Shown: in pieces, positions 1 through 9,305 of the stretch
How positions within the stretch are numbered: position 1 is the first letter of the stretch
How the letters are laid out: the number at the start of each line of letters is the position of its first letter
Source of the DNA: Arabiibacter massiliensis
Lineage (GTDB): Bacteria; Actinomycetota; Coriobacteriia; Coriobacteriales; Eggerthellaceae
Reading direction: 5' to 3'
Assembly: GCF_900169505.1 (NCBI RefSeq)
Contig: NZ_LT827021.1
Span: forward strand, 3,007,400-3,071,399
DNA length: 64,000 bases
The notes under the pieces: model-generated
What the model was told of the DNA's origin: nothing
Databases searched by the model: none
What the model saw: only the letters and a program-made list of their open reading frames with translations
Translations under genes and position numbers: made by a program

Positions 1-44
1 AATCCGATGAAGCCCAGCGTGATGCCGTCGTCCGTGTGCGCCAT
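1..44 (-). CDS. 5' end of a gene running off the window
   Basis: On the minus strand an ATG at 44-42 opens a frame that stays open to the window edge (MAHTDDGITLGFIG). A Shine-Dalgarno-like AAAGAGG lies five bases upstream of this ATG. A second ATG five bases further upstream would leave no room for the Shine-Dalgarno sequence. The GFIG at the edge could begin a Rossmann fold, but 14 residues cannot decide this. Function unknown; only the start is visible. Confidence 0.45.
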   Translation of the reverse strand, partial: MAHTDDGITLGFIG

Positions 45-292
45 GTCATCCTCTTTCCGTCGTGCGGCCGAAATCCGTTTCCCCGAATTGTACGACATGC
101 TCGGTTCCGATTGCGCGCTTGTCGGAGAATCTGCGGGCCGACGACGGCGCGAGTCGGCGATTCTTTCTCATTTTCCCCCTAGCGTTCTTTGTCCAAGCAT
201 GTTAAAATAGATACAAATGTTCGGTATGGCTGGATACCGTTCCTAACTCCAAGCGATTGGAGGACAGCCGCTTTCGAAGGAAGGGGCTGTTC

Positions 293-1732
293 ATGGAACG
301 ACATGTAAAACCATCTGACTTGGGACTGGAGACCGAGCGCGTCGAATTCAAGAAGTCGACTGCGGAGCTCGACGCAGCCGCCGACTCCATCGCCGCTATC
401 CTCAACAAGCATCGGGCTGGCACGCTGTACTTCGGCGTCAAGGCGAACGGCGAGGCGGTGGGCCAGGTAGTGACCGAGGAGACGTTGCGCAAGGTCAGCC
501 AAGCCGTTGCCCGGCGTATCGAGCCCGCCATCTTCCCGGATGTGGACAAGGTCGTTATCGACGGTCGCGATTGCATCCGAGTGACGTTCTCTGGGAGGGA
601 TGTGCCCTACGCGAGCGGGGGCCTGTACCGCATGCGTGTGGCCGACGAGGACCGCAGAATGACGACCGACCAGCTGAGGGCGTTTTTTAATGAGCGGCTG
701 CAACGGGAGGATCCTTGGGATGCGCGGCTTTCGTCCAAGACGCTGGACGATGTCGACGACAAGACGTTCGAGCGCTATCTGGCGAAGGGGCGCGCTGCGG
801 GTCGGATATCGTTCGCGTACGAGGGGAAGCGCGATGCGCTCGAGCGCATGGGGCTGGCTCGCGACGGCCGGTTGACCAATGCGGCGGCCGTGCTGTTCTG
901 CATGTCTGACCACTTCATGTTCAAGTGCGGCATCTTCGCGACGCCCACCCGCACGACCATCCTCGACATACGGCAGGAGGCGGGGTCGCTGTACGATCTG
1001 CTCGACTTCGCCATGCTGTACGTGGCAAAGAACATTAAATGGCGGTTCGAGTTCGACGGCTCGCCCGAGCGCATCGAGATACCCGAGATCCCGACCGACG
1101 CCGTGCGCGAAGCGCTCATCAATGCGTTCTGCCATCGCGACTACACCTCCGCGCTCGATGTGCAGGTGGACATCTTCGCGGATCGCGTCGATGTGTTCAG
1201 CCCCGGCCGGTTTCCAGAAGGGGTGGATCCCGAGGACTGCCTTTCGGGCAGGATAGCCTTTTCGGAGAGTCGCAACAAGCTGCTCGCCGAGGCGCTCTTC
1301 CGTGCGAAGGACATTGAGAAGTACGGCACGGGCATGCCGCGCATCAAAGAGCAGTGCGATGCGGCGGGCGTGGAGGTGAGGTACGCGAGCCATCGCAAGG
1401 GAGTGACGGTGTCGTTCTACCGCCCGGACTGGTCGCGTTTCGGGCCAGAAAAAAGCGCAGTACAGAGTGCGGATGGCCCGGTAAATGGCCCGGTAAATGG
1501 CCCAGTAAATGGCCCAGTAAATGGCCCAGTAAATGGCCCAGTAAATCTCAGCGCTGTCGAGCAATCCGTGCGTGACGCCTTGCTCAGCGACGGATCGCTC
1601 ACGAGAAGGGACCTGTGCCAGATGTTGGGGAAGGGCGATGGGACGATAAAGCGTGCCCTCGCCGGCCTCAAAGGCAAAGGCCTGCTTCGTCGCGTCGGTT
1701 CGGACAAGACCGGCTACTGGGAGGTGCTGTAG
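293..1732 (+). CDS. AlbA_2 / ATP-binding (COG2865-type) regulator with GPVN repeat
   Basis: A 479-residue predicted cytoplasmic regulator. Residues about 10-130 resemble the AlbA_2 (Schlafen-type) nucleic-acid-binding domain. A GHKL-like ATPase half follows, with the motif EALINAFCHRDY near residues 271-282, as in COG2865 regulators. The C-terminus (about 428-479) is a winged helix. Residues 395-418 are six tandem GPVN units linking ATPase and winged helix. The ATG at 293 is chosen because GGAAGGGG lies six bases upstream; a TTG at 257 would add 12 residues with a poorer site. Such proteins are found on defence-type or accessory loci, but the target is unknown. It is monocistronic, convergent with the operon on its right. 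Confidence 0.8.
   Translation: MERHVKPSDLGLETERVEFKKSTAELDAAADSIAAILNKHRAGTLYFGVKANGEAVGQVVTEETLRKVSQAVARRIEPAIFPDVDKVVIDGRDCIRVTFSGRDVPYASGGLYRMRVADEDRRMTTDQLRAFFNERLQREDPWDARLSSKTLDDVDDKTFERYLAKGRAAGRISFAYEGKRDALERMGLARDGRLTNAAAVLFCMSDHFMFKCGIFATPTRTTILDIRQEAGSLYDLLDFAMLYVAKNIKWRFEFDGSPERIEIPEIPTDAVREALINAFCHRDYTSALDVQVDIFADRVDVFSPGRFPEGVDPEDCLSGRIAFSESRNKLLAEALFRAKDIEKYGTGMPRIKEQCDAAGVEVRYASHRKGVTVSFYRPDWSRFGPEKSAVQSADGPVNGPVNGPVNGPVNGPVNGPVNLSAVEQSVRDALLSDGSLTRRDLCQMLGKGDGTIKRALAGLKGKGLLRRVGSDKTGYWEVL
1475..1546 (+). repeat. six 12-bp tandem repeats (GPVN codons)
   Basis: The 12-bp unit GGCCC(G/A)GTAAAT is repeated six times in frame inside the AlbA_2 regulator gene. The first two copies carry G and the last four A at the variable position. 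The unit is a multiple of three, so copy-number slippage would lengthen or shorten the linker without breaking the frame. Confidence 0.95.
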
Positions 1733-1749
1733 CCGCTCCGCTCTCCGGC

Positions 1750-2406
1750 CTACGCTGAGAATAGCTTGCGCAGCTCCGCCACCAACTGCTTGCGGGTGAA
1801 CACGAGCAGCCCGAGCAGGAACACGCTGGCCGCAAGGGCGCTCGCCAGCGCGGGCACGTCCCAGGTGACCAGCCCGAACGCAGCCAGCGCGAGCGGAGCC
1901 AGGCCCAGCAGCACGTCGAACAGCAGATACTTCGCGTACCCGGTGACGAAGGTGCCGCGGAACACCGCCAGGAGCACCGCGTCGAACACGATGGCCACGA
2001 GGCAGATGCCGGGGATGACGAACGTCGTGACGGCCAGGTTGCCCGTCACGACGAACCACACCGCCGCGATGCCGAGCAGGATGAGGAAGTAGCGCACCAC
2101 CACGCGCAAGAAGTCGGGGCTGTGCGTGAGGATGTTGCGCACGAACAGGTAGTTCACGATGAGGGCGGCGCAGGTGGCCACCACGATGTCGCCGGGCAGC
2201 GAGAGCATCCTCCCTACGAACAGCATGACGAGCGCGCAGGCCCCCGTGGCGAACGCGAGCACGGCGAGCGCCACCGTGCCGGACTTGCGTACCTCGTTGC
2301 GCGGGAACACGGCCGGCTCGGCGCGGCCCGCGAGCTCTGCCTGGCACAAGGGGCAGCGGTCGAGGTCGCCCGAGAACTCGATGCGGCATTTCTCGCAGCG
2401 CTTCAT
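1750..2406 (-). CDS. zinc-ribbon membrane protein (DUF6320-like)
   Basis: 218 residues. An N-terminal zinc ribbon (CEKC near residue 4 and CPLC near residue 18) is followed by about six hydrophobic segments ending in VFLLGLLVFTRKQLVAELRKL. This matches the DUF6320 family, often found beside alcohol-acetyltransferase-like proteins, as here. The start overlaps the stop of the upstream acyltransferase by four bases, so the two are translationally coupled. Third and last gene of a minus-strand operon. Biochemical role not known; an accessory or membrane partner of the acyltransferase is an inference from context. Confidence 0.75.
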   Translation of the reverse strand: MKRCEKCRIEFSGDLDRCPLCQAELAGRAEPAVFPRNEVRKSGTVALAVLAFATGACALVMLFVGRMLSLPGDIVVATCAALIVNYLFVRNILTHSPDFLRVVVRYFLILLGIAAVWFVVTGNLAVTTFVIPGICLVAIVFDAVLLAVFRGTFVTGYAKYLLFDVLLGLAPLALAAFGLVTWDVPALASALAASVFLLGLLVFTRKQLVAELRKLFSA

Positions 2407-3734
2407 CGGCCGTCATCCTCGTCCCTCACGGGCGCCTGCCCGCCGAGGCGGCGCACCGAGGACTCGAGCTTCGCCTCGAGCCTGTCCTCGGCCACCTCCT
2501 CGCTCGTCTTGTTGATGTTGATGCGCCCCTCGATGCCCTGGTCGGAGAAGAATCGGCAGAAGTTCTTCACCACGTCGGGGTTCGCGAACACGGTGGAGAT
2601 GCCGATGCTCAGGTCGTCGCCGTAGGAGCACAGAAGGAAGTTGAGGCCGGTGGTGGACGTGAGCAGGTTCATGTCGCGCACGTAGGGGGCGATGCGCCCG
2701 TCGAGCTCGATGCGGCCGAGGTTCGAAACCGTGGTGGTGGTCTCGCGCGCGGAGATGCGGTCGGCCAGCTCGAGGATGGCGTCCTTCACGAACAGCGGTG
2801 CCAGGCGCAGAAGCGGGTTCTTCTCGAGCGCGATCATGCGGTTCATGCGGGGCTTGAGATTCTCGGGCTTGACGGCCTCCTTGAGCTGGGCGTGGATAAG
2901 GCGGGCCACCTCGTCGGCGGGCAGGTCGGCCTCGCCGGGCACGTAGGACACGAACGCGAGCCCGAAGAAGTTCTTCACCGTGCTCGAGCGGAACATCTGG
3001 CGCAGATCCACCGGCACGTCCATGCGGATGGCGCGCCCGCGGTCGCGCCGCGGCATCTCGGCGCGGATGGCGCACACGACGGCCGTGATCGCGAGCGAGG
3101 TGAGGCTCACTTCCCACGACCGCGCCAGCTCGACGGCGCGGCTCACCGGCAGATGGTACTCCATGAACGTGGGGTCGGCCTCGTCCTTCCAGCCTTTGAG
3201 CCGGTACACGGCGGGCGCCTTCGTGGGGGCGGCCAGGGCGCGCTCGTAGTATTTGTCGAAGCTATCCTCGGATTTCTGCAGGTCGGAGCCGTCGTATTCG
3301 AGCGGCACGCCCTCCACGCCGTAGCGCTCGCGGGCGTAGGCGTACAGGAGCGCCTTGAAGAAGCTCAGGGCCCCGCGGCCGTCGGACACCATGTGCGACA
3401 CCTCGAGGTTCACGCGGTCGCGGTAAAAGCTCACGCGGAAGAGCACGCTTTTCGCATGCACGTGCAGCCCGAAGCAGATGGGCAGGTTCTCCGGGGTGGC
3501 GACGGGGGGCTTGCCCGCCGGCTCGAGGTAGTGCCAGAACATGCCGCTTCTCAGGCACACGTTGAAGCCGGGGAACGCTTCCGCCGCCCGCTCGAGCGCG
3601 CGCTGCAGCGCCTCGGGATCCACCTCGTCGACAAGCGTGGCCGCGTAGCGGAACACCGTCTGGACGGAGCTTCCCGCCTGCGACGAGTAGAACTTCCCGA
3701 CGTTGTCTAGTCGGTACCAAGTAGTCCGAGCCAC
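2403..3734 (-). CDS. condensation-domain-like acyltransferase (alcohol acetyltransferase family)
   Basis: 443 residues. The motif HMVSDGRG (H114, D118, G119) is the HxxxDG active-site motif of condensation/chloramphenicol-acetyltransferase-like acyltransferases. The C-terminal half has the family's TTVSNLGRI block. The start is the GTG at 3734, which has AGGAAGG upstream and overlaps the 3' end of the esterase gene by 28 bases; the open frame extends further but lies inside that gene. With the esterase upstream and the zinc-ribbon membrane protein downstream, it suggests ester or lipid acyl transfer. The substrate cannot be read from sequence. Confidence 0.8.
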   Translation of the reverse strand: MARTTWYRLDNVGKFYSSQAGSSVQTVFRYAATLVDEVDPEALQRALERAAEAFPGFNVCLRSGMFWHYLEPAGKPPVATPENLPICFGLHVHAKSVLFRVSFYRDRVNLEVSHMVSDGRGALSFFKALLYAYARERYGVEGVPLEYDGSDLQKSEDSFDKYYERALAAPTKAPAVYRLKGWKDEADPTFMEYHLPVSRAVELARSWEVSLTSLAITAVVCAIRAEMPRRDRGRAIRMDVPVDLRQMFRSSTVKNFFGLAFVSYVPGEADLPADEVARLIHAQLKEAVKPENLKPRMNRMIALEKNPLLRLAPLFVKDAILELADRISARETTTTVSNLGRIELDGRIAPYVRDMNLLTSTTGLNFLLCSYGDDLSIGISTVFANPDVVKNFCRFFSDQGIEGRININKTSEEVAEDRLEAKLESSVRRLGGQAPVRDEDDGR

Positions 3735-4729
3735 GCCGGTTCGCCTTCCTGCTCCAGCTCCTCTCCATCGAGGAAATGCCTGAAGATGCGGTACGTGTCC
3801 TTCACAATGTTGAACACCGTGGGGTACAGCAGGTACCCGTGCACGGCGTCGAGAACACGATAGCACTGCACGTCGCCGCCTTCCAGCTCCAACCGGGCGG
3901 CGAACGCCTCGCCCTCGTCGCGCAGCGGGCAGTATTCGGCGGTGACCACGAGCGTGCGGGGCTGGCGGGAGAGGTCGTCCATGAGCAGCGGCGCGAAGTA
4001 GGGGTTGTCCAGATCGGCGGGAGAGGAGGCGTAGAGCTCCATGTAGCCGCGGATGTCGCGTGAGGTGAGCAGGTAGTCCTCGCCGTTGTCGCGCACCGAG
4101 TCGAACCATGAGGTGAGCGGGTTGTGGTCGTTGTACGTGACGGGGTAGAGGAGCATCTGCGTGCGCGGCTGGAACGTCCCGCGATCGCGCGCCATGAGCG
4201 ACACGACGGCGGCCAGGTTGCCGCCCGCGCTGTCGCCGAATAGCACGATGTTGTCCGGGTCCACGTCGTCGAGCAGCTCGCCCGCGAACAGCTGGCGCGC
4301 CACCTCGTAGCAGTCCTCGGGGGCCGTGGGGAAGCGATGCTCCGGCGCGCGCCGGTAGTCCACCGACACGACGCGCCGCTCGAGCTTGAGCGCGATGGTG
4401 GCGCAGGCGTCCACGTAGAAGTCGACGGTGCCGTTCACCCAGCCGCCGCCGTGGAAGAACAGGATGGTGCCGCGCGAGTCCTCGGTGACCTTCAGGCCCT
4501 CGGCCAGCGAGAAGTCGATGTCGAGCGGGGTGAACACGCGCAGGGCCACCTCGCTGCCGTCGGGCATAGGGGCGACGGCGTCGTCGATGCGGCAGCGCGG
4601 GTCGGGCACGGCGAGCTTAGCGAGCACGTCCTCGGCCACGCGCTGGGCCTCGTAGAATTCCTTGATGTCGGGCCGCAGCCGGGTGGCGGCCTTCATGAAC
4701 GCGGCGAGCACCGCTTTGTTGATGGGCAT
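3707..4729 (-). CDS. alpha/beta hydrolase, hormone-sensitive-lipase-type esterase
   Basis: 340 residues. HGGGW (93-97) forms the oxyanion hole and GDSAGG (165-170, nucleophile S167) the nucleophile elbow of the HSL/GDSAG esterase family. The catalytic His is in AVHGY near the C-terminus and an Asp is available in the preceding region. There is no signal peptide, so it is cytoplasmic. First gene of a three-gene minus-strand operon with an acyltransferase and a membrane protein. Expected reaction: hydrolysis of short-chain carboxylic esters. Confidence 0.88.
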   Translation of the reverse strand: MPINKAVLAAFMKAATRLRPDIKEFYEAQRVAEDVLAKLAVPDPRCRIDDAVAPMPDGSEVALRVFTPLDIDFSLAEGLKVTEDSRGTILFFHGGGWVNGTVDFYVDACATIALKLERRVVSVDYRRAPEHRFPTAPEDCYEVARQLFAGELLDDVDPDNIVLFGDSAGGNLAAVVSLMARDRGTFQPRTQMLLYPVTYNDHNPLTSWFDSVRDNGEDYLLTSRDIRGYMELYASSPADLDNPYFAPLLMDDLSRQPRTLVVTAEYCPLRDEGEAFAARLELEGGDVQCYRVLDAVHGYLLYPTVFNIVKDTYRIFRHFLDGEELEQEGEPAWLGLLGTD

Positions 4730-4826
4730 GGCATGCCGTCCTTTCGCGAGGGGCGGAGCCGATGCGGGGCCCGGTCTGCCGCGCGGCGCTCAGGGGCGCC
4801 GCCTCGGCCTCCATCCTATCACAAGC

Positions 4827-5276
4827 TCATCGCGGGTTCGCGCGCAGCTCCTCGATGAGGTCGAGCGTCCACACAAGCGCGTCCTCGATGCAGCCGTCGC
4901 AGCTGCGCAGCGGGGTTCCGGCGGGCTCGCCGCGCAGGTCGGCGCAGATGGTGGAGCCGTTCTGCTCGCGGAAGCGCGCGACCAGGCGCGCGACGAGCGC
5001 ATAGGTGGCCTGTTTGCTGGAGGGGTCGGCCATGCCGTTGCTGTTGGCCAGGCCGAGCGCCAGCGCGCCGCCCGAGATGGCGCCGCAGGTTTCGGTGTGC
5101 CCGCCCATGCCGCCGCCGAAGGCCTCCGACGCGCGGAAGCAGACGTCCTCGTCGGCTCCGACGAGCGGCGCGAGCGCGCAGGCCACCGCCTGGGCGCAGT
5201 TGAAGTTGCGGTAGCGCAGCTCTATGGCGCGCGCGGCGAGCGCCTCGCGGTCGATGGGCGCGTGCTCTGCGGTCAT
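4827..5276 (-). CDS. C_GCAxxG_C_C family protein
   Basis: 149 residues with the family signature: NCAQAV near residue 26, GGGMGGHTETCGAISGGALAL in the middle, and a C-terminal CDGCIEDA. These conserved cysteines define the C_GCAxxG_C_C family, often linked to redox or metal metabolism in anaerobes. The start is the ATG at 5276, with AGGGG just upstream; the open frame extends 55 codons further but overlaps the divergent promoter of the M20 peptidase. Precise role unknown. Confidence 0.82.
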   Translation of the reverse strand: MTAEHAPIDREALAARAIELRYRNFNCAQAVACALAPLVGADEDVCFRASEAFGGGMGGHTETCGAISGGALALGLANSNGMADPSSKQATYALVARLVARFREQNGSTICADLRGEPAGTPLRSCDGCIEDALVWTLDLIEELRANPR

Positions 5277-5377
5277 GGGTTCCCCTTCCCTCCGGTTGCT
5301 TTCGAGCATGATAGCAAGCGCGGGGCCTTGCCGGCCGGCGTTTTTCCCCGGAGCGGCCGTGCAGCGGCGGAAACGTC

Positions 5378-5383
5378 TATAAT
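5378..5383 (+). promoter_or_regulatory. -10 element TATAAT upstream of M20 peptidase
   Basis: Perfect TATAAT followed by GG, 43 bases upstream of the peptidase ATG. No convincing -35 hexamer is visible. The same TATAxTGG form recurs upstream of several other genes in the window. Confidence 0.5.
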
Positions 5384-5425
5384 GGCCGCATGCATCGGGG
5401 TTTTCCGCCGTGAAAGGAGCTTTCC

Positions 5426-6877
5426 ATGCTCGCGCTCGCAATCGTCCTCGCCGTCGTGGCCGCGCTCGCCGCCGTGCTCGTGGCGAACGCCGTCCGGCTC
5501 AAGCCGACGCCCGTGTCCGACCCGCTGCCGCCCTCCGACGAGATGGGCGACGACGCGGCGGTCGAGCGCTTCCGCGCGATGCTGCGCGTGCCCACGGTGT
5601 GGGACCTGCGCAACCCCGATGCCGACCGCTCGGCCTTCGACGAGTTCGTGCCTCTGCTGCGCCGCCTGTACCCGCGGGTGTTCGCCGAGCTGGAACTCGA
5701 GCTGGTGGACGGCTACGGCATCTCGCTTCTGTGGAAGGGCGCCGACCGCGAGCTCGCGCCGGTGGTGCTCATGGCGCACCACGACGTGGTGGGCGCGAAC
5801 GCCGAGGAATGGGAGCACGACCCCTTCGCCGCCGACATCGCCGACGGCTACGTGCACGCGCGCGGCGCGGTGGACACCAAGTGCATCTGGGCGGGGCTCC
5901 TCGAGGCGGCCGAGCGGCTGCTGGCCGAGGGCTTCGTGCCGCCGCGCGACGTGTACCTGTTCTCGTCGAACACCGAGGAGGACGGCGGCGACACGACGCC
6001 TCATATGGTGGAGCGCCTCGTGGAGCGCGGCCGCGTGCCGTACATGGTGCTCGACGAGGGCGGGGCGGTCATCGACAACCCGCCGCTCGGCGTGAAGGGC
6101 CAGTTCGCGGTGGTGGGCGTGGCAGAGAAGGGCATCTTCAACGCGCGCATCGCCACGAGCGCCGAGGGCGGCCACGCGGCGACGCCCTCGCTTCAGGACG
6201 CCACGGCCAAGCTCGTGTCCGGCCTCGACGCGCTGCAGAAGAACCCGCCGGCCTCGAAGCTCTCCGCGCCGGTTGCGGCCATGCTGCGCGAGCTGGCGGC
6301 GCGCGGCGGCTTCGGGCTGCGCCTCGTGTTCGGCAACCTGTGGCTCTTCCGGCCGCTCGTCGCGCGCATCATGCAGGGCGGCTCGGAGACGGCCGCCATG
6401 GTGCGCACCACCTACGCGCTCACGCAGCTTGAAGGCAGCCCCGCGCACAACGTCATCCCGCGCCAGGCCAAGGCCACGGTGAACGTGCGTGTCGACCCGG
6501 GCGAGGACGTGGGCGCGGCCTTCGCGCGCATCAAGGAGCGCTTCGACGACGCCACCTCCTTCGAGCTGTTCGAGGTGAGCGAGCCGTCGCCCATCGCGCC
6601 GTTCGACGGCGACCCGGCGTTCGACTACCTGCGCCGCGTCATCGCGAGCGCGTATCCCGAGGCCGGCATCGCGCCCTACGTGCAGACGAGCTGCAGCGAC
6701 GCGCGGCACTTCCATCGCGTGTGCCCGCGCACGTACCGCTTCGCCGGCTTCCTGTTCGCGGGCGACGCGCGCTCGCGCATCCACGGGCGCGACGAGCGGC
6801 TGGACGTGGAGGCGTTCAAGCGCGGCGTGGGGTTCTACGTGGGATTCATCCGTCATCTCGACCGGTTGGGGAAGTGA
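5426..6877 (+). CDS. M20 family metallopeptidase, membrane-anchored
   Basis: 483 residues. An N-terminal hydrophobic stretch (about 2-22) could anchor it to the membrane. MAHHDVVG (metal ligand H119 region), the GAVDTK aspartate at D150, NTEEDGG (general base and metal ligand) and a late IHGRDE histidine are the M20 di-zinc hydrolase set. The dimerisation domain lies in the middle (EGGHAATPS onward). It most resembles PM20D1/carboxypeptidase-S-type members that hydrolyse N-acyl amino acids or peptides. Followed after six bases by an MFS transporter, so a hydrolase/uptake pair is plausible. Confidence 0.87.
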   Translation: MLALAIVLAVVAALAAVLVANAVRLKPTPVSDPLPPSDEMGDDAAVERFRAMLRVPTVWDLRNPDADRSAFDEFVPLLRRLYPRVFAELELELVDGYGISLLWKGADRELAPVVLMAHHDVVGANAEEWEHDPFAADIADGYVHARGAVDTKCIWAGLLEAAERLLAEGFVPPRDVYLFSSNTEEDGGDTTPHMVERLVERGRVPYMVLDEGGAVIDNPPLGVKGQFAVVGVAEKGIFNARIATSAEGGHAATPSLQDATAKLVSGLDALQKNPPASKLSAPVAAMLRELAARGGFGLRLVFGNLWLFRPLVARIMQGGSETAAMVRTTYALTQLEGSPAHNVIPRQAKATVNVRVDPGEDVGAAFARIKERFDDATSFELFEVSEPSPIAPFDGDPAFDYLRRVIASAYPEAGIAPYVQTSCSDARHFHRVCPRTYRFAGFLFAGDARSRIHGRDERLDVEAFKRGVGFYVGFIRHLDRLGK

Positions 6878-6883
6878 GGCAGC

Positions 6884-8239
6884 ATGGCTGAGGGGAAGGC
6901 GCCGGCGCGGCGGGGGAGGTTCTTCTACGGGTGGTGGATCGTGATCGGCGGCCTGCTGATCATGGCCACGTGCTACACGGTGTTCGTGAACTGCATCCCG
7001 CTGTTCCAGACGCACATCGTGGAGGACCTGGGCCTCACCGTGGGGCAGTTCAACACGGGCGTGTCCATCACCACGGTGGTGGCGGTGTTCGCGTCGCTCG
7101 TGATCGGGCGGCTCACGGACAAGTGCTCCGCGCGCGTGCTGGGCGCGGTGACGGTGCTCACGAGCTCGGTGGTGCTGGTGGGGTTGTCGCAGATCACGGC
7201 CGTGTGGCAGCTGTACGCGCTGTGCGTGGTGGCGGGCATGGTGGTGGTCGCCGGCACGCGCCTTCTGGTGTCGGTGATCATCGCGAACTGGTTCACGCTG
7301 AAGCGCGGGCTGGCAGTGTCCATCGCGCTTTCGGGCTCGGGCATCGGCGGCGTGATCCTCTCGCCGGCCACGAGCGCCATGATCGAGGCGTCCGGCTGGC
7401 GCTCGGCGTTCCTGCTGCTGGCCGTGGTGTGCCTGGTGGCCGCGCTGCCGCTCGCGGTGGTGGCGTTCCGCACGCGCCCGAGCGAGAAGGGCCTCGAGCC
7501 CTACGGCGCGGGCCAGGTCGAGCAGGCGAAGGACGACCGCTCGCCCGACAAGCCGGTCACGGTGGCGGTGGGATGGAAGGCGCTGCGCAAGAGCATGTCG
7601 TTCTGGCTTTTGGTGGTGGGCTTCGTCGCCATGGGCATCACGAACGGCTGCATCATCACGAACTCCATCGCCAACATGACGAGCGTCACCGTGGGCGGCA
7701 CCGAGGTGGTGACCGGCGGGCATTCCACGCTGTGGGCGGGCTCGGTGTGGTCGTTCTACCTGGCCGTGGTCATCGTGGCGAAGGTGGCGCTCGGGGCCAT
7801 CTACGACCGCTGGGGCATGCGGACGGGCACCATCCTGGGCACGATCACGTCGGTGCTGGCTGGCGTCATGCTGCTGTTCCCCGCGACGGACTGGGGCCCC
7901 ATCCTGGCCTGCCTATTCTTCGGCTTCGCCACGTGCATGGGCACGGTGGCGCCGCCCATCATGGTGGTGAAGGAGTACGGCAAGAAGGACCTCGGCACCG
8001 TGACGGGCATCGTGACGGCGTTCGAGCTGCTGGGCGCGGCCGTGGGCGCGGTGGCGTCGGGCGTGATGTTCGACGCGTACCTGTCGTTCGCGCCGGTGTG
8101 GATCATGGTGATCGTGGCGAGCGTGGTCATGGGCGCGGCGCTGCTGGCGTCCATCCCCGCCGCGCGCCGCCTGGTGGAACGCCGCCGGGCCGAGGGCGCG
8201 CCGGAGCTCGACGCCGAAGGCTTCGAGATCGCGGCGTAG
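6884..8239 (+). CDS. MFS transporter
   Basis: 451 residues with about twelve transmembrane segments. The N-terminal FFYGWWIVIGG resembles the oxalate/formate antiporter-like branch of the MFS. A cytoplasmic loop near residues 195-230 separates the two six-helix halves. GRLTDKCSAR between helices 2 and 3 is the MFS loop motif. Co-transcribed with the M20 peptidase, six bases downstream of its stop. A carboxylate or amino-acid-derivative substrate is inferred from family and context, not shown. Confidence 0.85.
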   Translation: MAEGKAPARRGRFFYGWWIVIGGLLIMATCYTVFVNCIPLFQTHIVEDLGLTVGQFNTGVSITTVVAVFASLVIGRLTDKCSARVLGAVTVLTSSVVLVGLSQITAVWQLYALCVVAGMVVVAGTRLLVSVIIANWFTLKRGLAVSIALSGSGIGGVILSPATSAMIEASGWRSAFLLLAVVCLVAALPLAVVAFRTRPSEKGLEPYGAGQVEQAKDDRSPDKPVTVAVGWKALRKSMSFWLLVVGFVAMGITNGCIITNSIANMTSVTVGGTEVVTGGHSTLWAGSVWSFYLAVVIVAKVALGAIYDRWGMRTGTILGTITSVLAGVMLLFPATDWGPILACLFFGFATCMGTVAPPIMVVKEYGKKDLGTVTGIVTAFELLGAAVGAVASGVMFDAYLSFAPVWIMVIVASVVMGAALLASIPAARRLVERRRAEGAPELDAEGFEIAA

Positions 8240-8270
8240 GGCGTAGGGCGCTCCCTCGGGCGGCCGACGC

Positions 8271-8299
8271 TTGACCAAACCATAGCGAAACAGTATGAT
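8271..8299 (+). promoter_or_regulatory. cysK promoter, TTGACC-17-TATGAT
   Basis: TTGACC at 8271-8276 and TATGAT at 8294-8299 are separated by 17 bases, a near-consensus sigma-70 promoter. It lies 74 bases upstream of the cysK ATG. Confidence 0.75.
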
Positions 8300-8372
8300 T
8301 TAGCGCAACACACAGGAGCCCCGGCAGGGGAGGCGGCCCGTGCGCGGCCGCGGACGAGAAAGCAGGCGAACC

Positions 8373-9305
8373 ATGACCATCCACGCAAGCGTGTCCGAGC
8401 TGATCGGCAACACCCCGCTCGTCGAGCTGGCGAACTACGAGAAGAACCACGGCCTCAAGGCCCGCATCGTGGGCAAGGTGGAGTCGTTCAACCCGGCCGG
8501 ATCGGTGAAGGACCGCATCGCGAAGGCGATGATCGACGACGCGCTGGCCCGCGGCGTCATTGACGAGGGCGCCGTGCTCATCGAGCCCACGTCCGGCAAC
8601 ACCGGAATCGGCCTCGCGGCCATCGCGGCCGCGCGCGGAATGCGGCTGATCATCGCCATGCCCGAGACGATGTCGGTGGAGCGGCGCAACCTCATGCGCG
8701 CCTACGGGGCCGAGCTCGTGCTGACCGACGGCGCGAAGGGCATGGCGGGCGCCATCGCGCGCGCGGAAGAGCTGGCGGCCGAGATTCCGGGCTCGTTCAT
8801 CGTCGGACAGTTCACGAACCCGGCGAACCCGGCCGTGCACGAGGCCACCACGGGCCCCGAGATCTGGGAGGCCGCCGGCGGCGAGGTGGACGTGTTCGTG
8901 GCCGGCGTGGGCACGGGCGGCACGCTGAGCGGCACGGGGCGCTACCTCAAGCGCATGAACCCGCAGGTGCGCGTGGTGGCCGTGGAGCCGGAGACGTCGC
9001 CGGTGCTCTCCGAGGGACGTGCGGGCGCGCACAAGATCCAGGGCATCGGCGCGGGCTTCGTGCCCGAGACGCTGGATGCCGAGGTGTACGACGAGGTGAT
9101 CGCCGTGGCCGACGAGGACGCGTTCGCAGCCGGTCGCGAGCTGGCGACGAAGGAGGGCCTGCTCGTGGGCATCTCGTCGGGAGCCGCCGTGGCCGCCGCC
9201 CGCCAGCTGGCCGAGCGTCCGGAGAATGCGGGCAAGACCATCGTGACCATCCTCCCCGACACCGGCGAGCGCTACCTGACCACGGCGATGTTCGACTTCG
9301 AATAA
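8373..9305 (+). CDS. cysK: cysteine synthase A (O-acetylserine sulfhydrylase)
   Basis: 310 residues, the normal length. The PLP-binding lysine is K46 in NPAGSVKDR. TSGNTGIG binds the substrate carboxylate, GVGTGGTLSG the PLP phosphate. It condenses O-acetylserine with sulfide to give cysteine. The ATG at 8373 starts the conserved N-terminus (IHASVSELIGNTPL); an upstream GTG at 8340 would add 11 unconserved residues. Transcribed alone from its own promoter. Confidence 0.95.
   Translation: MTIHASVSELIGNTPLVELANYEKNHGLKARIVGKVESFNPAGSVKDRIAKAMIDDALARGVIDEGAVLIEPTSGNTGIGLAAIAAARGMRLIIAMPETMSVERRNLMRAYGAELVLTDGAKGMAGAIARAEELAAEIPGSFIVGQFTNPANPAVHEATTGPEIWEAAGGEVDVFVAGVGTGGTLSGTGRYLKRMNPQVRVVAVEPETSPVLSEGRAGAHKIQGIGAGFVPETLDAEVYDEVIAVADEDAFAAGRELATKEGLLVGISSGAAVAAARQLAERPENAGKTIVTILPDTGERYLTTAMFDFE

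Noticed and set aside
179..2416. Long minus-strand ORF of 745 codons across the AlbA_2 regulator and its neighbour
   Set aside because: Arg/Ala/His-rich composition, overlaps two well-supported genes; a shadow frame caused by high GC.
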